From Idiomarinaceae bacterium HL-53 (GTDB taxonomy: Bacteria; Pseudomonadota; Gammaproteobacteria; Enterobacterales; Alteromonadaceae): a DNA stretch of 64,000 bases. Numbering within the stretch: the stretch's first letter is position 1; every line of letters starts with the position of its first letter. Position numbers and translations under genes: made by a program. The stretch spans positions 1,586,659 through 1,650,658 of the forward strand of contig LN899469.1 of the NCBI GenBank assembly GCA_001458075.1, read 5' to 3'. This document shows positions 58,136 through 64,000 of the stretch, piece after piece. Under the pieces are notes generated by a model that saw only the letters and a program-made list of their open reading frames with translations, had not been told where the DNA came from and did not search any database.

Positions 58136-58408
58136 ATGTGGTGTATTGTTTTAAGATCGAAAAAGAAGCCAGATACTTACTTGTATCTAAAAGAAAACAC
58201 GTCATTGCAGGACTTACCCGAGTCGTTGCAGATGCTTTTCACGCCCCATGAGCAAGCAATGAAGCTCTGGTTAAAGCCAGAGCAGAAGCTCGCTCGGTTG
58301 AGTGGTCAGGCACTTATGAAACATTTGGATGAACCAGGCTATTATTTACAATTGCCACCGGCTCATCAGGACATTTTAAACCCCCGAGTTCATTCCAACG
58401 AGGAGTAG
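58136..58408 (+). CDS. ycgL: YcgL-domain protein
   Basis: A 90-residue protein (WCIVLRSKKKPDTYLYLKEN, EPGYYLQLPP) of the small conserved UPF0745 family, often beside ycgN and rnd in gammaproteobacteria. Function unknown. Two bases separate it from the transglycosylase. Confidence 0.9.
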   Translation: MWCIVLRSKKKPDTYLYLKENTSLQDLPESLQMLFTPHEQAMKLWLKPEQKLARLSGQALMKHLDEPGYYLQLPPAHQDILNPRVHSNEE

Positions 58409-58410
58409 TT

Positions 58411-59388
58411 ATGCGTATTTGGTTTGCATTGACGTTGTTGATCATGGCGAGTGTGATTTCGAATAAAAGCCATGCCGTTGATGAAGCAGGTTTTGCCGCC
58501 TACGTTGAGACTCTGAAAACAGAGGCACTGGCGCATGGCATTTCTGCTGAGACGGTAGAGGTCGCGTTTGCTGACGCAGAGTTTTATCAGCGTGCCGTGA
58601 CCGCTGATCGCAATCAACCTGAATTTACTCAGACACTCGATACCTATTTGCCGCGTGCAGTTCCAGATTGGAAGGTTCGCCAAGGTCTGGCTAAGTACAA
58701 TGAACATCGAGAACTACTCGAAGAAATTGGCGCTGAGTTCGGCGTACAACCTCGCTTTATTGTAGCGCTTTGGGGAGTGGAGACGAATTACGGCAGTTAC
58801 ACGGGTAATTTTAAGGTGATTTCATCACTTTCAACCATGGCTTACGAAGGGCGCAGAGAAGAGTTCTTTAAGCGCCAATTAATGCAAGCGCTTGAAATTA
58901 TTGATGCAGGTCATATTTCTCCTGAGCAGATGCGCGGTTCTTGGGCTGGCGCTATGGGGCAAACACAGTTTATGCCGAGCTCGTTCTTAGCGTACGCTGT
59001 AGACTATGACAAAGATGGCAAAATTGATATTTGGAACAGCTATGCGGACGTATTTGCATCTGCCGCAAATTACCTATCTCAAGCAGGCTGGGATAACTCG
59101 AAAACCTGGGGTCGACAAGTACGTATTCCAGAGGGGTTCGATGCGAGCTTGGCCAAACGCGATAATAAGAAGACACTTTCTGAATGGCAAGCACTCGGGG
59201 TGCGTCGCTACGATGGTCGCGACTTACCTGTGCGCGAAATTCAAGCCGGCATGGTGATGCCCGATGATGAAAATGGCCGAATTTACCTAACGTACGACAA
59301 CTGGGACGTGTTGATGGATTGGAATCGTTCAAATTATTTCGTTGTGGTTGTTGGCTATCTTGCGGACAGAATTCAGCTCGGTCGATGA
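58411..59388 (+). CDS. Lytic murein transglycosylase (MltB family)
   Basis: A 325-residue periplasmic enzyme cleaving peptidoglycan glycan strands. Signal peptide to about SHA; catalytic glutamate E124 in ALWGVETNYGSY; substrate groove WAGAMGQTQFMPSSFLAYAV with DKDGKIDIWNSYADVFASAA. No lipobox, so soluble, and no C-terminal peptidoglycan-binding domain. ATGA overlap with ycgN. Confidence 0.92.
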   Translation: MRIWFALTLLIMASVISNKSHAVDEAGFAAYVETLKTEALAHGISAETVEVAFADAEFYQRAVTADRNQPEFTQTLDTYLPRAVPDWKVRQGLAKYNEHRELLEEIGAEFGVQPRFIVALWGVETNYGSYTGNFKVISSLSTMAYEGRREEFFKRQLMQALEIIDAGHISPEQMRGSWAGAMGQTQFMPSSFLAYAVDYDKDGKIDIWNSYADVFASAANYLSQAGWDNSKTWGRQVRIPEGFDASLAKRDNKKTLSEWQALGVRRYDGRDLPVREIQAGMVMPDDENGRIYLTYDNWDVLMDWNRSNYFVVVVGYLADRIQLGR

Positions 59389-59870
59389 GATTTTGGGAGC
59401 ATAAATCACTCGCCGAGTTGACTCCGTCAGAGTGGGAGGCTCTTTGTGATGGCTGCGCCAAGTGTTGTTTGCATAAAGTCTTAACGGAAAGAGACGACCT
59501 ACCTGCAGATGCGCCAATGCAAGCTGACGAAACTTTGCATTACGTCAATGTCAGCTGCAAATTGCTTGATTCTGAGAGGGGGCGCTGTCGACATTATAAA
59601 GACAGGCTCTCATATGTGCCTGATTGTGTAGTGCTCACGCCTGAAAATTTAGCAACGATACACTTTATGCCTCCGAGCTGCGCTTATCGCTTGCGTGCCG
59701 AGGGCAAACCGATACCGAGTTGGCATCCGTTACGCCACGAAGGGTCTCGGGTGCCCATGATTGAGGCGGGAATGGCAACCACGGGTTATCCGCTGTATTC
59801 AGAGGACGATCCTGACATTGATGAAGACCACTTAGAAATTATCCGCTGGCCTCTGCATGTCGCGCCTTAG
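59385..59870 (+). CDS. ycgN: YcgN-family cysteine-cluster protein
   Basis: A 161-residue UPF0260 protein starting MRFWEHKSLAELTPSEWEAL at 59385; the longer frame is a shadow of the transglycosylase. Cysteines at 21, 24, 27 and 28 (CDGCAKCC) plus CKLL, C in RCRHYKDR, CVVL and CAYRL suggest metal binding. Function unknown. Confidence 0.9.
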   Translation: MRFWEHKSLAELTPSEWEALCDGCAKCCLHKVLTERDDLPADAPMQADETLHYVNVSCKLLDSERGRCRHYKDRLSYVPDCVVLTPENLATIHFMPPSCAYRLRAEGKPIPSWHPLRHEGSRVPMIEAGMATTGYPLYSEDDPDIDEDHLEIIRWPLHVAP

Positions 59871-59873
59871 CAT

Positions 59874-60392
59874 CTAAATTTTTCGTTGTTTTAAGAGTCG
59901 TGCACAGATAACAATGACGGCCGCAAGTAAATATACAGCGAAGATAATTCGCATCCATTCGCTCATCACCATGCCGAGTAACTGCCAACTAAAATCGGTA
60001 CACAAGCCTCCCGCTGCGAAGAAAAAAGGAATCCATTCATGCAGTGGCATCCAGCTTGGAAAATCTGGGTAGGGGCTACAGGAAGCAAAGAGTGGATTCG
60101 CCGCAGTTTGCAACCAAACATGATAATTGGCGATATACAGCCCGATGGCTGCACTTCCGAGCCAGCCAAACAAGCCCACAACGCGATTCAGTGTACGTTT
60201 CGGTTGCAACGCACCCACCGCTGCGAAAACTGCAATGCCAAGTACTGCGATGCGTTGGTAAACGCATTGTACGCAGGGTTGTAGGCCCTGTACGTGTTGC
60301 ATGTAGAGTGCGGTGATAAGTAAACCTAGTGCGGTTGCAAATAACACAAGCCAAGGCCAGCGCTGATGCGGCCAATATGCAAGAGAATGCAT
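59874..60392 (-). CDS. dsbB: Disulfide bond formation protein DsbB
   Basis: A 172-residue, four-helix quinone reductase that reoxidises DsbA. Cys40/Cys43 in QPCVQCVYQR and Cys105/Cys131 (FASCSPYPDFPSW, AGGLCTDFSW) are all present. In E. coli dsbB neighbours nhaB and fadR; here it is next to fadR without nhaB. Convergent with ycgN. Confidence 0.93.
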   Translation of the reverse strand: MHSLAYWPHQRWPWLVLFATALGLLITALYMQHVQGLQPCVQCVYQRIAVLGIAVFAAVGALQPKRTLNRVVGLFGWLGSAAIGLYIANYHVWLQTAANPLFASCSPYPDFPSWMPLHEWIPFFFAAGGLCTDFSWQLLGMVMSEWMRIIFAVYLLAAVIVICARLLKQRKI

Positions 60393-60476
60393 GAACTCGA
60401 TCCTTTTACTTCACTTTTACTTTTGTGATGCGCTTAAAATATCACAGATCGTTGCACAGGAGTGAGTCAGGCATTA

Positions 60477-60493
60477 AACTTGTCCGACCATTC
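60477..60493 (+). promoter_or_regulatory. FadR-like operator upstream of fadR
   Basis: AACTTGTCCGACCATTC matches AACTGGTCNGACNNGTT at most positions and is near-palindromic (TTGTC-C-GACCA). It lies about 85-100 bases before the fadR start, so autoregulation is likely. Confidence 0.6.
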
Positions 60494-60577
60494 AGCACAG
60501 GTTACAATTTGATTGCACTCAGACTCCGGATTCTGATCAGTCACTAGCGGTAATACAGGACAATTAATTTGACCCAC

Positions 60578-61288
60578 ATGATTATAAAGGCGAAAAGCCC
60601 CGCGGGATTTGCGGAAGAATTTATTGTGAAATCGATCTGGAAAGGCGATTTTGCACCTGGCTCTATTCTGCCTGCAGAAAGGGAGCTGTCTGAATTAATT
60701 GGTGTAACGAGAACCACGCTGCGTGAAGTTCTGCAGCGTTTAGCCCGAGACGGTTGGCTCACTATCCAACATGGCAAGCCAACCAAGGTGAATAATTTTT
60801 GGGAAACTTCAGGCCTTAATATTTTAGAGACGCTGGCGCGGCTCGATGAAGAGAATATGCCTGAACTTATCGATCAGCTTTTGTCTGCAAGAACAAATAT
60901 CAGTGCCATTTATATTCGCGCGGCATTGCGCCATGACCCTGCACGTGCAACTGAAATTCTGCAGCAATCTGAAGGGCTTGAAGACGACTCTAAAGCTTTT
61001 GCCGAGTATGATTATTACCTGAATCACGAATTGGCGATGGCATCTGGCAATCCTATTTATGTACTCGTACTAAATGGTTTTAAAGGTCTATATGCCCGCA
61101 TCGGACAATTTTACTTTTCCAAGTCAGACGCACGTGCTTTGGCGCGAGATTACTACGCCCGTATGCGAGCCTTGGCTGAGAGTGGAGAGCATGGTGAGGC
61201 AATGACACTAGTGCGTCAGTATGGTTACGATTCAGCGGCCATTTGGAAAGAATTGAGAGATTCGATTCCGGAGAACTTAGTCGAGTAA
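60578..61288 (+). CDS. fadR: Fatty acid metabolism transcriptional regulator FadR
   Basis: A 236-residue GntR-family regulator: represses fatty-acid degradation genes and activates unsaturated fatty acid synthesis in E. coli, released by acyl-CoA. DNA-binding half is almost identical to E. coli ([40 protein letters not shown]); acyl-CoA domain carries [20 protein letters not shown]. The ATG at 60578 gives [11 protein letters not shown] as in E. coli, but AGGA is better spaced for the TTG at 60569, so a three-residue longer start is possible. Confidence 0.95.
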   Translation: MIIKAKSPAGFAEEFIVKSIWKGDFAPGSILPAERELSELIGVTRTTLREVLQRLARDGWLTIQHGKPTKVNNFWETSGLNILETLARLDEENMPELIDQLLSARTNISAIYIRAALRHDPARATEILQQSEGLEDDSKAFAEYDYYLNHELAMASGNPIYVLVLNGFKGLYARIGQFYFSKSDARALARDYYARMRALAESGEHGEAMTLVRQYGYDSAAIWKELRDSIPENLVE

Positions 61289-61316
61289 TTCGAGTGAAAA
61301 GTAAACGATATTAAAA

Positions 61317-61346
61317 AAACCCGAACGTTGATAGTTCGGGTTTTTT
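61317..61346. terminator. Bidirectional terminator between fadR and sodB
   Basis: A 10-bp stem AAACCCGAAC/GTTCGGGTTT (61317-61326/61334-61343) with T runs on both strands. Confidence 0.85.
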
Positions 61347-61363
61347 AATGCCTGAAAAACAAA

Positions 61364-61945
61364 TTAACCTAAGTTTTTCGCTGCGAAATCCCAGTTCACA
61401 AGTGACCAGAATGCGTCCATGTACTTAGGACGTGCATTGCGGTAGTCGATGTAATAAGCATGTTCCCACACATCAACAGTGAGTAAGGGTGTCAGACCTT
61501 CTTCAGTAATTGGCGTTGCAGCATTACTGGTGTTGAAGATATCAACTGAGCCGTCAGACTTTTTCACTAACCAAGTCCACGCAGAACCGAAGTTGTTGAC
61601 TGCACTGTTAGTGAAGGCTTCTTTGAACTTCTCAAAAGAACCCCATTTTGCATTGATTGCGTCAGCAAGTGCGCCTGTTGGCTCACCGCCGCCATTTGGG
61701 CTCAAGCAATGCCAATAGAACGTGTGGTTCCATACCTGAGCGGCATTATTGAAAAGACCACCGTCAGAGCTGCGGATAATCTCTTCTAAAGATTTTCCAG
61801 CATTATCAGTGCCTTCCACCAAGCCGTTTAATTTGTCGACATAGGTTTGGTGATGCTTGCCATAGTGATACTCGAGCGTCTCGGCAGAGATATGCGGTTC
61901 CAATGCATTTTTCTCGTAAGGTAGTGCCGGTAATTCAAAAGCCAT
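61364..61945 (-). CDS. sodB: Superoxide dismutase [Fe]
   Basis: A 193-residue Fe-type SOD. Metal-ligand segments: [31 protein letters not shown] and [20 protein letters not shown] is conserved. The pattern [12 protein letters not shown] fits the Fe form. Probably monocistronic, divergent from grxD. Confidence 0.96.
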   Translation of the reverse strand: MAFELPALPYEKNALEPHISAETLEYHYGKHHQTYVDKLNGLVEGTDNAGKSLEEIIRSSDGGLFNNAAQVWNHTFYWHCLSPNGGGEPTGALADAINAKWGSFEKFKEAFTNSAVNNFGSAWTWLVKKSDGSVDIFNTSNAATPITEEGLTPLLTVDVWEHAYYIDYRNARPKYMDAFWSLVNWDFAAKNLG

Positions 61946-61996
61946 AATATCGGGTCTCCATTTTTATTTAAGAGCATTTAAAAGCTAGTGGTACCT

Positions 61997-62002
61997 AGTA
62001 TA
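61997..62002 (-). promoter_or_regulatory. Possible -10 box of sodB
   Basis: TATACT on the minus strand, 51 bases before the sodB ATG; no clear -35. Fur or small-RNA sites are not recognisable. Confidence 0.35.
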
Positions 62003-62060
62003 GCTTACATACGTGGGGGATAACTATTTAGATTTCAAGGGCGCACGTTGATTTTCATTA

Positions 62061-62069
62061 TGCTATAAT
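62061..62069 (+). promoter_or_regulatory. Extended -10 promoter of grxD
   Basis: TGC-TATAAT (TG at 62061, TATAAT at 62064-62069), an extended -10 compensating for the lack of a -35 at 17 bases. Confidence 0.6.
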
Positions 62070-62104
62070 GCGCGCCGTTAATTCGGTATTGAGCGAGGTT
62101 TCTC

Positions 62105-62467
62105 ATGCAAGAACAAGTGTCTGAAGAAGTACAAGCCGTTCACGACAAAATTCGTCAGCAAATTGCTGAACACGATATTCTGTTGTACATGAAAGGTTCT
62201 CCTAAACTCCCCAGTTGTGGATTCTCTGCGCAAGCGTCACAAGCGCTGATGAGCTGCGGGAAGCCGTTCGCTTATGTTGATATTTTGCAGAATCCGGATA
62301 TTCGTGCTGAATTACCAAAAATTGCGCAGTGGCCAACCTTCCCGCAGTTGTGGGTGAAGGGGGAGTTAATTGGCGGCTGCGATATTATTCTGGAAATGTT
62401 TCAACAGGGCGAACTGCAAACAATAATTGCAGAAGCCGCACCTGAAGAACCTGAGCAAAATAGCTAA
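62105..62467 (+). CDS. grxD: Monothiol glutaredoxin GrxD
   Basis: A 120-residue monothiol glutaredoxin with active-site CGFS (Cys38) in KGSPKLPSCGFSAQA and WPTFPQLWVKGELIGGCDII for glutathione binding. Carries and transfers [2Fe-2S] clusters. Downstream of sodB on the other strand, as in E. coli. Confidence 0.95.
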   Translation: MQEQVSEEVQAVHDKIRQQIAEHDILLYMKGSPKLPSCGFSAQASQALMSCGKPFAYVDILQNPDIRAELPKIAQWPTFPQLWVKGELIGGCDIILEMFQQGELQTIIAEAAPEEPEQNS

Positions 62468-62489
62468 ACGCACAAACAAGATTCAACTT

Positions 62490-62519
62490 TGGAGCTCAAG
62501 GTTGGGCTCCATTTTTTTT
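62490..62519 (+). terminator. Terminator of grxD
   Basis: TGGAGCTC/GGGCTCCA (62490-62497/62504-62511) with one wobble, followed by eight T. Confidence 0.85.
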
Positions 62520-62549
62520 GCTTTAAACTCAACTTAAATGGAGAAAAAC

Positions 62550-63155
62550 ATGGCTGTATTGGTAGGCCGTAAGGCCCCTGATTTTACTGCTGCTGCAGTA
62601 ACTGGCACAGGTGAAATCGTCGAAAACTTCACATTCAGTGAAGAGATCAAGGGTCAAAAGGCTGTCCTTTTCTTTTATCCGCTAGATTTTACTTTCGTTT
62701 GTCCGTCTGAGCTTATCGCGTTCGATAAGCGTTTGGCCGAATTCGAAAGCCGCGGTGTAAAAGTGATCGGTTGTTCAATCGATTCTCAGTTTAGCCACAA
62801 CGCATGGCGCAACACTGCTGTAGAGAACGGTGGTATTGGCCAAGTGAAATACCCACTCGTTGCCGATGTGAAACACGAAATCGTAAAAGCTTACGATGTT
62901 GAGCATCCAGAAGCCGGTGTTGCATTCCGTGCATCGTTCTTGATCGACGACGAAGGTATGGTGCGTCATCAAATCGTAAACGACTTACCTCTTGGCCGTA
63001 ACATTGACGAAATGCTGCGCATGGTTGACGCATTGTTGTTCCACGAAGAGCACGGCGAAGTTTGTCCAGCAGGTTGGAACAAAGGCGACGAAGGAATGAA
63101 AGCAGACGCGAAAGGCGTTGCTGATTACCTCAGTAAGAACCAAGCGAAACTCTAA
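62550..63155 (+). CDS. Typical 2-Cys peroxiredoxin
   Basis: A 201-residue Prx1/AhpC-type peroxidase. Peroxidatic Cys51 in YPLDFTFVCPSELIAF, resolving Cys172 in GEVCPAGWNKG, GCSIDSQFSHNAWRN in between. A GGGLG-like loop is not present, and the C-terminal YF extension is replaced, so it is probably a robust, not overoxidation-sensitive, form. ATG at 62550 has GGAG upstream; the longer start is rejected. The reductase (TrxB or AhpF) is not in the window. Confidence 0.93.
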   Translation: MAVLVGRKAPDFTAAAVTGTGEIVENFTFSEEIKGQKAVLFFYPLDFTFVCPSELIAFDKRLAEFESRGVKVIGCSIDSQFSHNAWRNTAVENGGIGQVKYPLVADVKHEIVKAYDVEHPEAGVAFRASFLIDDEGMVRHQIVNDLPLGRNIDEMLRMVDALLFHEEHGEVCPAGWNKGDEGMKADAKGVADYLSKNQAKL

Positions 63156-63175
63156 TTTTCGCGACGAGTAATACC

Positions 63176-63202
63176 AAAACGGCTCCCACGGAGCCGTTTT
63201 TT
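63176..63202. terminator. Bidirectional terminator between the peroxiredoxin gene and rnt
   Basis: AAAACGGCTCC/GGAGCCGTTTT (63176-63186/63190-63200), loop CAC, T run following. Confidence 0.85.
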
Positions 63203-63833
63203 ATTCTAAAGGCCAGCCGCCGAGTTGTTGGTAGCGGTTTACTATCCAACAAAAGAGCTCTGCGGTGCGTTCAGTATCATACACAGCAGAATGTGCTTCC
63301 TTTTGATCGAATTCGATACCGGCCGCCTTGCATGCTTTGACCAATACGGTTTGGCCAAGTGCGAGTGCTGAGAGTGCGGTGGTATCTAACGTAACAAACG
63401 GGTGGAAGGGATTACGCTTAAGTCCTGCACGCTCCGCCGCCGCCATCATGAAGCCATGATCAAAAGTTGCATTATGGCCGACTAACACGGCGCGCTGACA
63501 GCCTGCATCTTTTTGCGCCTTACGCACCGCTTTAAAGATATCTCGAAGGGCTTCTGCTTCAGAAACTGCACCGCGCAATGGATGAAACGGGTCTATACCG
63601 TTAAACTCAATGGCTGCTTGTTCAATATTTGCGCCTTCGAAGGGAACGACATGTGCGTGGATTGTATCTTTAGGAATGAGTTTACCGTCTTTATCAAAAT
63701 CGACTAAAACGGCTGCTATTTCCAGTAAAGCATCGTTCTGCGCATTAAAACCGCCGGTTTCAACGTCTATTACTACGGGTAAGTACCCGCGAAACCGTGC
63801 TTTCATTAAACCTTCAATCTCTGCCATGCGCAC
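63201..63833 (-). CDS. rnt: Ribonuclease T
   Basis: A 210-residue DEDD-family 3' exonuclease that matures tRNA 3' ends. [20 protein letters not shown] (DE), [20 protein letters not shown] (D) and [16 protein letters not shown] (HxxxxD). Neighbour of grxD as in E. coli. Confidence 0.95.
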   Translation of the reverse strand: MRMAEIEGLMKARFRGYLPVVIDVETGGFNAQNDALLEIAAVLVDFDKDGKLIPKDTIHAHVVPFEGANIEQAAIEFNGIDPFHPLRGAVSEAEALRDIFKAVRKAQKDAGCQRAVLVGHNATFDHGFMMAAAERAGLKRNPFHPFVTLDTTALSALALGQTVLVKACKAAGIEFDQKEAHSAVYDTERTAELFCWIVNRYQQLGGWPLE

Positions 63834-63941
63834 TCCTTTTAGTTGCTCGCAGTATGCCAGATTAAGGCAAGAAACGCTAAAGGTTGGCGGCTTTGTGTCG
63901 ATACCTTAAGCATGAAATTATTGAATTACTTTGGGGGCAAT

Positions 63942-64000
63942 ATGCAGTTGAAAGGAAAGCTCACCTTGTTAAGTGTGAGTTTCGCGCTAGCGCTCAGCAA
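63942..64000 (+). CDS. N-terminus of an exported protein (runs off the window)
   Basis: From the ATG at 63942, with GGGGG 6 bases upstream, MQLKGKLTLLSVSFALALS is a typical signal sequence start; the frame also opens at 63912. Too little sequence to name. Confidence 0.45.
   Translation, partial: MQLKGKLTLLSVSFALALS

Overview
The window is a gene-dense stretch of a gammaproteobacterial chromosome with moderate GC. Gene order and protein sequences point to a marine member of the Alteromonadales, most likely Idiomarinaceae (Idiomarina, Aliidiomarina or Pseudidiomarina). This placement is inferred from the character of the proteins and from synteny; no database search was run. Almost everything is core chromosome. 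I see no prophage, integrase, transposase, CRISPR array or toxin-antitoxin pair.

Layout. 1-5.2 kb: valS (5' end only), holC and pepA on the minus strand, divergent from lptF-lptG (LPS export permeases), then an RDD membrane protein. 5.3-5.7 kb: tRNA-Leu(CAA) with a strong promoter, followed by a structured palindromic repeat element. 5.7-17.2 kb: DUF885 lipoprotein, rnr-rlmB, rpsF-priB-rpsR-rplI, dnaB, alr, a CheX-like protein, zur and dusA. 17.2-17.9 kb: two small membrane or secreted genes behind a sigma-54-type promoter with a tandem enhancer-like repeat, at the place where E. coli carries pspG. 18-20 kb: an M19 dipeptidase lipoprotein and a solute-binding protein. 20-35.3 kb: the S10, spc and alpha ribosomal operons including secY and rpoA, with an unrelated outer-membrane porin between S10 and spc. 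35.4-40.8 kb: yajQ, adk, a MAPEG protein, an alpha/beta hydrolase, a MATE pump, a decayed chemoreceptor and a thiol-rich membrane protein. 40.8-48.1 kb: a complete hisGDCBHAF(IE) operon with a leader peptide and attenuator. 48.3-59.9 kb: a YfiR-histidine kinase fusion, yoaA, tsaB, an Slp lipoprotein, a hydrolase, fadD, rnd, ycgL, an MltB-like transglycosylase and ycgN. 59.9-64 kb: dsbB, fadR, sodB, grxD, a 2-Cys peroxiredoxin, rnt and the start of an exported protein.

How the genes work together. Most of the window is translation, replication and RNA metabolism, with many 1-4 base stop/start overlaps showing translational coupling. Regulation can be read directly in several places: a His-rich leader peptide with an attenuator hairpin, a long structured S10 leader with a terminator-like hairpin, an rpsF leader with a possible S6:S18 site, and FadR-like operators in front of both fadD and fadR, which suggests that the fatty-acid regulator encoded here controls the acyl-CoA synthetase encoded 5 kb away.

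The best candidates for something undescribed are the sigma-54 small-protein operon at the pspG position (17.2-17.9 kb), the porin wedged between S10 and spc, and the repeat element behind tRNA-Leu. Many of the longest open frames overrun the real start, so starts were re-chosen from Shine-Dalgarno placement and remembered family N-termini.
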